From: Anaerolineae bacterium | GTDB taxonomy: Bacteria; Chloroflexota; Anaerolineae; Aggregatilineales; UBA3940 | NCBI GenBank assembly: GCA_016926985.1 | Contig: JAFGNO010000004.1 | Span: 1 to 14,589, forward strand | Reading direction: 5' to 3' | Length of the DNA stretch: 14,589 nucleotides | Shown here: positions 1 to 7,337 of the stretch, piece after piece | Layout of the letters: every line of letters starts with the position of its first letter | Numbering within the stretch: the first letter of the stretch is position 1 | Notes under the pieces: generated by a model | Database searches by the model: none | What the model saw: only the letters and a program-made list of their open reading frames with translations | What the model was told of the DNA's origin: nothing | Program-made: the position numbers and the translations under genes

Positions 1-1320
1 ATCAGCGCCATCGGCGATGGCTGCCATCGCCTCGCGGGCCAGATCACGGACAAAGTCGTAGCCCGGTACAGGCGGCTCAAAGTAACCATACGGCAGCAGT
101 TCGTAGGCCGTCTGGAAGGTAGGATTGGCAGCAAAGTAATCTGTCAGGCTATCGGCAACACTCGCGCGGACAGGGAAGTAGTTGCTGGCTATCACCCAGC
201 GAGCCTGAATCTCGGGGCTGGTGTAGAACTTGACAAAAATCCATGCAGCCAGTTCCTGTGAGCGATCGGTCTTGGGGATCGATACGCTTGCGCCGTAGAT
301 GTTCATCACCGGGTCGGGGGTGGTGTGCGGGATTGCCGCCACGCTCCAGGCATGCCCGGAACCAGCGTCAACCGCGCTCTGGTAGTAGGGCAGACCGGAG
401 GTTGACCCGACGGTGAAGAGGGTAACCCCGGCGCCAAAGTTGGACTGGTCGCCATAGCTCTCCGTCACAATACGGGCGCAACCCTCATCAAACAGCCCTT
501 GCAGGAACTCCATCGCAGCGATGGCACCCGGATCGTCGTATGAGTACTGGCCAGCTTCATAGTCGAAAACGTCGCCGCCAAAGGCAAAGGTCCAGCTTGC
601 CAGGCGGGAAGCATCAAGGCTCAGCTCATAACCAACGCTGGTACCAACATCTCCGGTTGCGGCGCTGAAGGGATTCTCCACTGCCGCGCAGGCGGCCTGC
701 TGGAACTGTTCGGGTGTTTCGGGCGGGCCTTCAAAGTCGATGGCGCCGGCTTCATAAAGTTCATTCAGCCAGTCGATGTTGTAGTACAGCGCTTCCATCG
801 AGCGGTTGGGCGGGAAGCCATAGCGTGCATTATCGAACGTGGGAAAAACGTCCTGCATGAAGAAGCCGGGGAAGAAGTCCGCCTTCTCTTCTTCAGTGAG
901 GCCATATACCGGGTGATCAACCAGATAATTCATGTCAGCCATATCACCGGTGAGGGCATAGGTTGCTGACTGGTTCTGGTAAGCCACCACCAGACTGGGG
1001 GCATCTGTGGTACCCAGGACGCCCAGCATCTTGTTGAAGATGTCGTTGTAGCCACCCTGGTATTCGGCAATGACTGTAATGCCATACTCATTGGTCGCGT
1101 TGAAGTCATTGACGATCTTCAGCAGTTCCTGCTCGCGCTCCTGTGAATGCTGATGCCAGAAAGTTACGCGCTGGCCGGTTGGATCGGCACATAGATAGGG
1201 ATCATCTTCGGTTGGTTCGCACTCATCATCTACTTCGTCCGGTGTTTCTGCAGGCGCACAGGCTGCTAACAACAGCCCAACTGCAACCAGCAGCAGTACC
1301 ATGACAAACCTTCTTTTCAT
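1..1320 (-). CDS. ABC transporter solute-binding lipoprotein, family 1 (carbohydrate type), C-terminus cut by window edge
   Basis: Reading the minus strand from the ATG at 1320 gives 440 codons without a stop, so the gene continues past position 1. The N-terminus is a lipoprotein signal: MKRR, a hydrophobic stretch, then LLLAAC with the lipidated cysteine near residue 21, and an acidic linker. The mature part begins VTFWHQHSQEREQELLKIV and contains FPPNRSMEALYYNIDWLNEL, typical of family 1 extracellular sugar-binding proteins. Near the end is the usual SIPKTDRSQELAAWIFVKF segment. The role is capture of a solute, probably a sugar, oligosaccharide or glycerol-phosphate-like compound, for the two permeases encoded just upstream in the same direction. 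It is the last of the three, whereas the binding protein is usually first. A perfect AGGAGG lies 5 nt before the ATG, suggesting strong translation. The substrate cannot be read from the sequence. Confidence 0.93.
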   Translation of the reverse strand, partial: MKRRFVMVLLLVAVGLLLAACAPAETPDEVDDECEPTEDDPYLCADPTGQRVTFWHQHSQEREQELLKIVNDFNATNEYGITVIAEYQGGYNDIFNKMLGVLGTTDAPSLVVAYQNQSATYALTGDMADMNYLVDHPVYGLTEEEKADFFPGFFMQDVFPTFDNARYGFPPNRSMEALYYNIDWLNELYEAGAIDFEGPPETPEQFQQAACAAVENPFSAATGDVGTSVGYELSLDASRLASWTFAFGGDVFDYEAGQYSYDDPGAIAAMEFLQGLFDEGCARIVTESYGDQSNFGAGVTLFTVGSTSGLPYYQSAVDAGSGHAWSVAAIPHTTPDPVMNIYGASVSIPKTDRSQELAAWIFVKFYTSPEIQARWVIASNYFPVRASVADSLTDYFAANPTFQTAYELLPYGYFEPPVPGYDFVRDLAREAMAAIADGAD

Positions 1321-1325
1321 TTGTA

Positions 1326-1331
1326 CCTCCT
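1326..1331 (-). promoter_or_regulatory. Strong Shine-Dalgarno of the solute-binding protein
   Basis: On the minus strand this reads AGGAGG, followed by TACAA and the ATG at 1320. It fixes the start codon and is much stronger than the sites before the two permease genes, fitting the need for excess binding protein over permease. Confidence 0.85.
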
Positions 1332-1385
1332 CATAAATATAATTGGTTGCTACTTTGAGGTCATGCGTGGTCAGCCCACTCCCTC

Positions 1386-1391
1386 AGTATA
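1386..1391 (-). promoter_or_regulatory. Possible -10 box for the solute-binding protein gene
   Basis: The minus strand reads TATACT here, about 65 nt before the start codon and just after the hairpin at 1401-1421. No convincing -35 box is seen at 16-18 nt. It could give the binding protein its own transcript in addition to read-through from the permeases. This is a pattern match only. Confidence 0.35.
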
Positions 1392-1400
1392 TCGTAATAA

Positions 1401-1421
1401 AGAGCCTGCTACGAAGGCTCT
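1401..1421 (-). terminator. Hairpin between the second permease and the binding-protein gene
   Basis: A perfect 6-bp inverted repeat, AGAGCC / GGCTCT, encloses a 9-nt loop. On the minus strand it is followed by TTTATTA. It starts 4 nt after the stop codon of the second permease. It may act as a weak terminator or an mRNA-stabilising hairpin that uncouples permease from binding-protein levels. The U-tract is short, so termination would be partial at best. Confidence 0.5.
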
Positions 1422-1424
1422 GAA

Positions 1425-2328
<904 letters not shown>

Positions 2329-2336
<8 letters not shown>

Positions 2337-3510
2337 AAAATACCCGCTTCCCAAAAACAGAGTTCTGGACCTGCGTTAATCCCAGAATGACGAAAAACAG
2401 GAGGATGGCCTGCGCAGTTGCCAGGCCAAACTGGTTCGCTTTGTAGAAGGTATCAAATATGACAATGCTGGCCGTATCCACGGTCCCTAACGTCGATGGC
2501 GTACGCATGACATAGATATGGTTGAAAGCTTTTAATGTGCCGATGGTGGCAATCATCGAGAGGTAAAAGGTGACCGGAGAGAGGAGCGGAAGTGTAATGT
2601 GCCGGAACTGGTGCATCTTGCTGGCCCCGTCGATTTCGGCAGCCTCGTACAGCTCTCCAGGGATCGATCCCAGCCCTGCCAGAAAGATGATGGCGTCGTA
2701 GCCCACATAGGTCCATACACCGTACAGGATGATGGAGATCAGGGCTAGGCTTGGCCCGGCAAGGAATCCCTCAATTTCCCAGCCAAACAGGAGCTCCATG
2801 ATCGGCTTTGACTCAAACAGCCAATCCTGCGGCGTGATACCCAGTAAGCCAATCGCCTGGTTGGCGATGCTGGTCGCCCGCGGGGAGAATATTGAGCGAA
2901 ACACCACCGATGCGGCTACAACAGGGGTTACGTAGGGCAGGAAGTAAATCATGCGAAAAACTTCTTTACCCCGGATATTTTGATACAGGAGGAAAGCCAG
3001 AATCATCCCCAGGCCCAGTTGAAGCGGCACACTCCCGAGCGCATAGTAGAGGGTTATGATCAGCGAGGGCAAGAAATCTTTGGTAGTGGCGGTAAGCATC
3101 CGGTTCCAACCGGTCACCAGGGACAAGCCGGCGGCGCCAATTACAAACGCACTGATAACGCCAACAATCAATCTGCGATTGGAGATAGATTTAAAGGATT
3201 TGTTCCAGATCCAATAGGCAAGGACCAGCAGGCCTACCCCGATCAGGAAGAACAGCAGCCCCTTCCAGTCACCGATAATATCAGTGTAGTTCTCAATCCC
3301 CTTAAAATCACCTTTGCGCACCCGCCATCGGTGCAAGCTCATATAGAACGCATAGCCAATCGGGATCAGGCCAAAAACTGAGATGAGCAGAACCGCAGGC
3401 GCAACAAACAGGTACCCTGTTATCGCTTCTTTGGCTTTTTCCCAGCGAAATTGACCTCGCCCCTTCCCGGAGATGGAGACCTGCGTGGTTGGTGTGTCGG
3501 TGGTTGCCAT
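2329..3510 (-). CDS. ABC sugar-type permease, MalF-like (first membrane subunit) with extra helix pair
   Basis: Inner-membrane partner of the MalG-like subunit, 393 residues against about 290-310 for most family members. The EAA loop is YEAAEIDGA at 288-296, followed by ITLPLLSP. TM1 is near 32-57 and leads into the family signature FKGIENYTDIIG at 69-80. The usual next helix only begins near 148 (PSLIITLYYALGSVPLQ). Between them, residues about 83-134 hold two additional hydrophobic segments, 84-102 and 113-133, joined by a basic loop (NKSFKSISNRR) that should face the cytoplasm. The predicted topology is therefore eight helices. The insertion point is where E. coli MalF carries its periplasmic P2 loop. 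This is the first gene of the importer operon; its ATG at 3510 has only a weak GGGA ribosome site. Confidence 0.94.
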
Positions 3511-3669
3511 GAGCTATCCCAGCATATTACGGTGAGCTTGGCTTATTTGCATGGATGCAGTTAAGAGGATGATACAGCATATCTGTTAAGATAACGTTGA
3601 TTGCCCAGGCCATCACACGACTATCATCTGAAATACATTCTATACTAACTCCTGTAGAAAGGCCAGAAC
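3511..3669. other. Intergenic region upstream of the importer operon, with small inverted repeats
   Basis: This 159-bp gap separates recN (ending at 3670) from the first permease gene; both are on the minus strand. It holds a perfect 5-bp inverted repeat TGCAT-GG-ATGCA at 3548-3559 and a weaker ACAG-N5-CTGT at 3574-3586, either of which could be an operator for a LacI-type regulator. I found no convincing -35/-10 pair and no intrinsic terminator for recN. No regulator gene is in the window. Confidence 0.4.
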
Positions 3670-5439
3670 CTAAACAGAAAGCTCTTTTGGGTTCGCCAGC
3701 ACCCCACGGGCCTTGATCTTTTCCACGTATTCAAGTATTTCACGGGCATTTGTTTGAGCCGACAGCGCTTCTGCACCCAGCATGTCCGCCAGCTCTTCGA
3801 CGCGCTTTTGGTTCTTCAGGCCTATGACACGAGTCACCGTCCGGTCACCTTCTACATGCTTCTCCACCTTGAAATGTGCATCTGCAAAGCCTGCCAGTTG
3901 AGGCAGGTGGGTGACAACCAGCACCTGATGGGAAAGCGCCAGTGCCCAGAGTTTTTGACCGATCACCGCGCCGATCCGGCCCCCTATACCAGAATCAATC
4001 TCGTCGAAGATCAACACAGGCGTCTGATCGGCACGCGAGAGCACTGCCTTGAGCGCCAGCATAATGCGCGAGGTTTCGCCGCCGGACGCAATGCGGGCGA
4101 TTGGTTTGGGCGGTTCGCCAATATTGGGAGCGATCAGGAACTCAACCTGGTCAATCCCGGTTTTGTCAAAAGCCAGCCGGTAATCACCCACTGGCGCCCC
4201 ACCCGGATCATCCGTCTGGGTAATGGAGACGCGGAACCGGGCGCGTTCCATGCGAAGATCCTTGAGCTCGGTTTCCACCGCCCGAGAGAGATCCGCCGCT
4301 GCTTTCTTACGAGCCGACGAGAGTGCGGATCCAGCCTGTCCAATTTCGGATAATAACCGGGTTTCTTCAACCTTTAACTCGGCGATGCGTTCTTCGCTGT
4401 GTTCAATCGCATCCAGCTGTTCACGAGCTTCTGCGACAGACGTAAGCAGTTCCTCAATTGTCCCGCAGTTATATTTCCGTTTAAGCACCCGGATCATGTC
4501 CAACCGGGTTTCTGCTTCCTGCAGCCGGTTTGGATCAAATTCAATTTCGTTTTCATAATCTGCAAGGCTCCGCCCCAGTTCTTCAAACTGCACGGAAACG
4601 CTTTCTGCCTGCTCAGCAAGGCTGGCTGCGCCAGGATCAATCTTTGCCAGCCGTGCCAGGATACCGGCCAGGTCGCTCACCAGATCGCTGGCAGAAAGCT
4701 GGCCATTCTGATTGCCATACATCGCCAGATAAGCTTCGCGGGTCAAACTGGCTAACTGCTCAGCATTTGCCATCCGCCGGGTCTCTTCTTTAAGAGCATC
4801 ATCCTCGCCGACCTGGAGTCTGGCCGTCGTTAATTCCTCTATCTGGTATGATAACCTCTCAGCCTGCTGCTGCCGCTGCGCCTCGCTTTGTTCCAGGGCA
4901 TGAAGGTCATCCCTGACTTTCATTACCTGCTGAACCAACCCCGAAAATGCCTCTCGCTGGCCAGATAGTGAAGCATACCGATCCAGAAGGCCAATATGCT
5001 CCGAAGGTTTTTGCAGTGAGAGATGATCGCTCTGCCCATGGATATCAACCAGCACCTCGCTGATCTCCTGCAGAACGGCCAGCGTGACCGGTCGCCCATT
5101 TACCCGGCAGATATTCCGTCCCCCTCGCCTGACTTCCCGGCTCAAAAGGAGCGTACCCGGATCATCGCTCTGCAGTTCCTCGCGCTGAAGGATGGGCTGG
5201 ATCGCTGCACTTTCTGCCGTTTTCTTCTTCAGTACAAAGACCGCTTCCACGAGCGCTTTCTCTGCGCCAGTCCTGATCTCGCTGGAGTCCGCCCGCCCCC
5301 CCATGAGCAGCGCCATTGCATCGAGGATGATGGATTTCCCGGCGCCGGTTTCGCCAGTCAGCACATTAAATCCCTCAGCAAATTGAAGGGTGATCTCATC
5401 AATGATCGCAAAATCCTGAATAGTAATCTCGCTTAGCAT
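3670..5439 (-). CDS. recN: DNA repair protein RecN (SMC-like ATPase)
   Basis: Cytoplasmic SMC-family ATPase acting early in recombinational repair of double-strand breaks. It has 589 residues, a little over the usual 550-570. The Walker A motif GETGAGKS is at 29-36, in the N-terminal sequence that reads MLSEITIQDFAIIDEITLQF. The RecN-specific VDIHGQSDH follows at 131-139. A long coiled-coil-rich middle section spans about 160-400. The ABC signature ASGGETSRIMLALK is at 451-464, Walker B VLIFDEIDSGIGG at 475-487, and the H-loop THLPQLAG at 510-517. All catalytic motifs are intact. The gene starts 33 nt after the stop of the B-box gene and is the last in the nadK operon. The ATG is preceded by AAAAAGG at short spacing. 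No LexA-like box was identified. Confidence 0.97.
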   Translation of the reverse strand: MLSEITIQDFAIIDEITLQFAEGFNVLTGETGAGKSIILDAMALLMGGRADSSEIRTGAEKALVEAVFVLKKKTAESAAIQPILQREELQSDDPGTLLLSREVRRGGRNICRVNGRPVTLAVLQEISEVLVDIHGQSDHLSLQKPSEHIGLLDRYASLSGQREAFSGLVQQVMKVRDDLHALEQSEAQRQQQAERLSYQIEELTTARLQVGEDDALKEETRRMANAEQLASLTREAYLAMYGNQNGQLSASDLVSDLAGILARLAKIDPGAASLAEQAESVSVQFEELGRSLADYENEIEFDPNRLQEAETRLDMIRVLKRKYNCGTIEELLTSVAEAREQLDAIEHSEERIAELKVEETRLLSEIGQAGSALSSARKKAAADLSRAVETELKDLRMERARFRVSITQTDDPGGAPVGDYRLAFDKTGIDQVEFLIAPNIGEPPKPIARIASGGETSRIMLALKAVLSRADQTPVLIFDEIDSGIGGRIGAVIGQKLWALALSHQVLVVTHLPQLAGFADAHFKVEKHVEGDRTVTRVIGLKNQKRVEELADMLGAEALSAQTNAREILEYVEKIKARGVLANPKELSV

Positions 5440-5472
5440 GAACCTTTTTATCCCTAAATCGTCAATTCCAGC

Positions 5473-6024
5473 CTAATGACGGCCCAATCGTAAGCGCCCT
5501 ACTGCGCCGCTGACCATCATAACCACAAAAATCAGGGGGGCAAGCGACAGGCCAAACAGAAACAGGCTCAAGACTGCGCCGAATGCTATTCCCCCGCCTG
5601 CGGCAAGGTATGAATATTTCCCCCGCCGTTTCCCAACAACCCGGTGGGCCATATCTCCAATAAATGCCCCAACCGTGGAGCCGATCCAGAAGGCGATCAG
5701 CCAGCCGATAAACCCGAGATCCCCCAATCGCAGCAGGCTAAACAGTGTGACAGCCATCCCCCCCAGGACAAATCCCACCCCTGCCTGGAGCAGCGGGTCA
5801 AGTGACTGCGCTGTGTAGAATTTCTCCCGCTGGCCTCGCACACATTCCTTGCACCGGTAGCCTACCGGTGTGCGAACTGCGCAGGCTGTGCACATGGGCC
5901 GATTGCATTTGTTGCAGCGCAGTGACGTTGCCACCCCGGTGTGAACCGTGCAGAACAGGGTGCCATTATCTGGTGAAGGATTGCTTTTGTCAGCCAGGTG
6001 GTTTTCAGAGCTGCTAATCTTCAT
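5473..6024 (-). CDS. B-box-type zinc-finger integral membrane protein
   Basis: A 183-residue protein with an N-terminal B-box-like zinc finger and a hydrophobic C-terminal half. The likely metal ligands are C25, H28, C37, C40, C45, C48, C58 and C61, enough for two zinc sites. Around them are RCNKCNRPMCTACAVRTPVG and YRCKECVRGQREKFY. About four membrane segments follow, near 78-98, 103-124, 137-157 and 158-176. The finger should be cytoplasmic and could bind protein partners; no enzymatic motif is visible. In other bacteria such fingers often precede rhomboid proteases, but no rhomboid Ser/His motifs occur here. The ATG lies inside the end of nadK (11-nt overlap), so translation is probably coupled. 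The function is unknown. Confidence 0.85.
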   Translation of the reverse strand: MKISSSENHLADKSNPSPDNGTLFCTVHTGVATSLRCNKCNRPMCTACAVRTPVGYRCKECVRGQREKFYTAQSLDPLLQAGVGFVLGGMAVTLFSLLRLGDLGFIGWLIAFWIGSTVGAFIGDMAHRVVGKRRGKYSYLAAGGGIAFGAVLSLFLFGLSLAPLIFVVMMVSGAVGRLRLGRH

Positions 6025-6931
6025 TAATCAGGTGTTTGGGTTCCAATCGATCCAGAAGGTGATGGTAAAAATACGTATTTCCACGTAAGCGGATAAACCG
6101 GGATGTGTATTCACTGGTATGGACATCCACGTGATCGCCATCCTCCATTTCAAAGGCAAACTGCCCGTCCACGGTTAATATGGCCTGATGGTCGGTATTG
6201 ACGTGCACCGTGACAATAGCGCCTTCAGAGAGGACAATCGCCCGGTCCAGTGTCAAGTGGGGGGCAATCGGGATAACCAGGATATTCCGCAAATCGGGGG
6301 GGAGTATTGGCCCCCCAACAGCAAGCGCATATGCCGTCGAGCCAGTTGGTGTGCTGACAATCAATCCATCAGCAACATATGTGGTCAGCTTATCGCCATC
6401 AACCTCTGTGTGCAGCTGTACCATTCTTGCAAGGGTTCCTCGGCTGATCACAACATCATTCAGGGCGAGATATTCGTGCTGTAAGTTATCCCCTCGCCAC
6501 GCCTTTGCTTTGAGCATCATTCGCTCTTCCAGCCAGAAACTGCCAGCCAGCACCAGGGGTAGTTTGTCAGGCCAATCGGTGGGAAGAATCTCCGATAGAA
6601 AACCCAGCCTTCCCATGTTGATTCCCAGTATCGGGACCCGGAAAGGCGCTGCCATACGAGCTGTCCTAAGCATGGAGCCATCCCCACCAAGAACAATCGC
6701 CAGGTCGCTTTGCGCCAGAATCTCAGGAACCTGGCTTTCCTCCCAGGTATGTTCCAGGTAGGTTGTGATCTCGTGCCTGTTCAACCAGGAACAAATCTCA
6801 TCCGCTACAAGCTGGGTAGCCCTGATCTTTGGATGATACAGAACTGCAATGTGATTAAACAGCCCCGGTTTACCGGATGGTTGACCCATTCTCGGCAGCT
6901 CCTGTACTGACATAAGATCACCGACCGGCAT
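6014..6931 (-). CDS. nadK: NAD kinase
   Basis: Phosphorylates NAD with ATP (or polyphosphate) to make NADP, in the cytoplasm. It has 305 residues from the first ATG. The diagnostic motifs are intact: GGDGS at 82-86, NMGRLGFLSE at 105-114, LNDVVISRG near 157-165, DGLIVSTPTGSTAYALAVGG at 188-207, and PIAPHLTLDR at 221-230. A second in-frame ATG at 6913 is preceded by GGTGAT at good spacing, while the ATG at 6931 has no clear ribosome site, so the true start may be seven codons in (SVQELPRMG...). It is the first gene of an operon with the B-box gene and recN; nadK next to recN is a common bacterial arrangement. An extended -10 on the minus strand lies at 6986-6994. Confidence 0.97.
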   Translation of the reverse strand: MPVGDLMSVQELPRMGQPSGKPGLFNHIAVLYHPKIRATQLVADEICSWLNRHEITTYLEHTWEESQVPEILAQSDLAIVLGGDGSMLRTARMAAPFRVPILGINMGRLGFLSEILPTDWPDKLPLVLAGSFWLEERMMLKAKAWRGDNLQHEYLALNDVVISRGTLARMVQLHTEVDGDKLTTYVADGLIVSTPTGSTAYALAVGGPILPPDLRNILVIPIAPHLTLDRAIVLSEGAIVTVHVNTDHQAILTVDGQFAFEMEDGDHVDVHTSEYTSRFIRLRGNTYFYHHLLDRLEPKHLINED

Positions 6932-6985
6932 TATAACTTAATCATAATCGGTGGAACATGTTTTTCCCACAACAATCACACCCAG

Positions 6986-6994
6986 ATAATAGCA
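6986..6994 (-). promoter_or_regulatory. Extended -10 promoter element for nadK operon
   Basis: The minus strand reads TG-C-TATTAT here, an extended -10, about 55-60 nt before the nadK start. The -35 region (GTGGCA at 17 nt) is weak, as is usual with an extended -10. The same stretch contains the 10-mer GCACATTTGT (plus strand, 6992-7001) that recurs at 13853-13862, upstream of another minus-strand gene. Confidence 0.45.
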
Positions 6995-7055
6995 CATTTG
7001 TACTATTATGCCACCCCTTCTCCCTTCAATGTCACAATCTTTCCCTTTCAAGCTG

Positions 7056-7064
7056 TGCTATACT
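7056..7064 (+). promoter_or_regulatory. Extended -10 promoter element for the selenoprotein operon
   Basis: The plus strand reads TG-C-TATACT, an extended -10 with five of six consensus bases, 30 nt before the ATG at 7095. This predicts a start of transcription near 7071 and a leader of about 24 nt. No good -35 box is seen at 17 nt. Together with the ribosome site at 7080-7086 it supports translation beginning at 7095 rather than downstream of the TGA. Confidence 0.55.
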
Positions 7065-7079
7065 ACCTGAAATTCTGGC

Positions 7080-7086
7080 AAGGGAG
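7080..7086 (+). promoter_or_regulatory. Shine-Dalgarno that decides the selenoprotein start
   Basis: AAGGGAG lies 8 nt before the ATG at 7095. The alternative downstream GTG at 7152, which would give a TGA-free 61-residue protein, has no ribosome site (it is preceded by GAGCTGTCA). Translation therefore most likely begins upstream of the in-frame TGA. Confidence 0.75.
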
Positions 7087-7094
7087 TACCAATT

Positions 7095-7337
7095 ATGAAC
7101 ATCACCCTTACATATTGTGCCGTTTGAAAATATACGCTAAGAGCTGTCAGTGTGGCAGAAGAAATCCTGGCTAATTTTGAATCCAAGACGGCAAGCCTCA
7201 CGCTTGTTCCCGGTGATGGTGGCCAATTTGAGATTCAAATTAATGGCGACCCGATCTACAGCAAGCTCCAAACCGGGCGGCATATTGAAGTTGGTGAGGC
7301 AACGCGCCTCATTCACAATTATCTTGAGAATGGCTGA
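7095..7337 (+). CDS. SelW-like (Rdx family) thioredoxin-fold selenoprotein, in-frame TGA read as selenocysteine
   Basis: Reading from the ATG at 7095 through the TGA at 7125-7127 gives an 80-residue protein, a normal size for the SelW/SelT/SelH (Rdx) family. The N-terminus is MNITLTYCAVU, with the TGA codon at residue 11, exactly where relatives have the second cysteine or selenocysteine of the CxxC/CxxU redox motif. The family pattern continues on both sides of the TGA: KYTLRA then VAEEILANF (about 12-28), then LTLVPGDGGQFEIQINGD (35-52) and IYSKLQTGR (54-62). The fold is thioredoxin-like; Rdx proteins are thought to act in thiol redox reactions, with partners unknown here. Supporting signals are an extended -10 at 7056-7064, AAGGGAG 8 nt before the ATG, and a SECIS-like stem-loop after the TGA. 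The stop overlaps the next gene's start by 8 nt. The alternative is a Cys-to-stop mutation, but the intact downstream frame argues against it. No Sec machinery gene lies in this window. Confidence 0.87.
7144..7158 (+). promoter_or_regulatory. Candidate bacterial SECIS stem-loop
   Basis: CTGTC (7144-7148) pairs with GGCAG (7154-7158), with one G-U pair, leaving the 5-nt loop AGTGT. The loop begins 21 nt after the TGA, within the roughly 16-37 nt described for bacterial SECIS elements. It has a G among its first two bases, which SelB recognition requires. It lies inside the coding region, as is normal in bacteria. The stem is short and was found by eye; no folding energy was computed. Confidence 0.6.

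Noticed and set aside
3754..4353. Plus-strand open frame opposite recN
   Set aside because: It is antisense to intact, motif-rich recN coding sequence and shows no recognisable domain or ribosome site. The other opposite-strand frames at 2980-3381, 5023-5436, 6198-6761 and 12746-13246 were rejected for the same reason.
6932..7094. A small RNA or riboswitch between nadK and the selenoprotein
   Set aside because: The 163-bp divergent gap contains promoter-like elements but no extended stem structure or known riboswitch pattern that I could see.
7152..7337. A 61-residue protein starting at GTG 7152
   Set aside because: It lacks a ribosome site and would miss the redox motif and first helix of the Rdx fold. 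The frame continues upstream through the TGA to a well-placed ATG at 7095.
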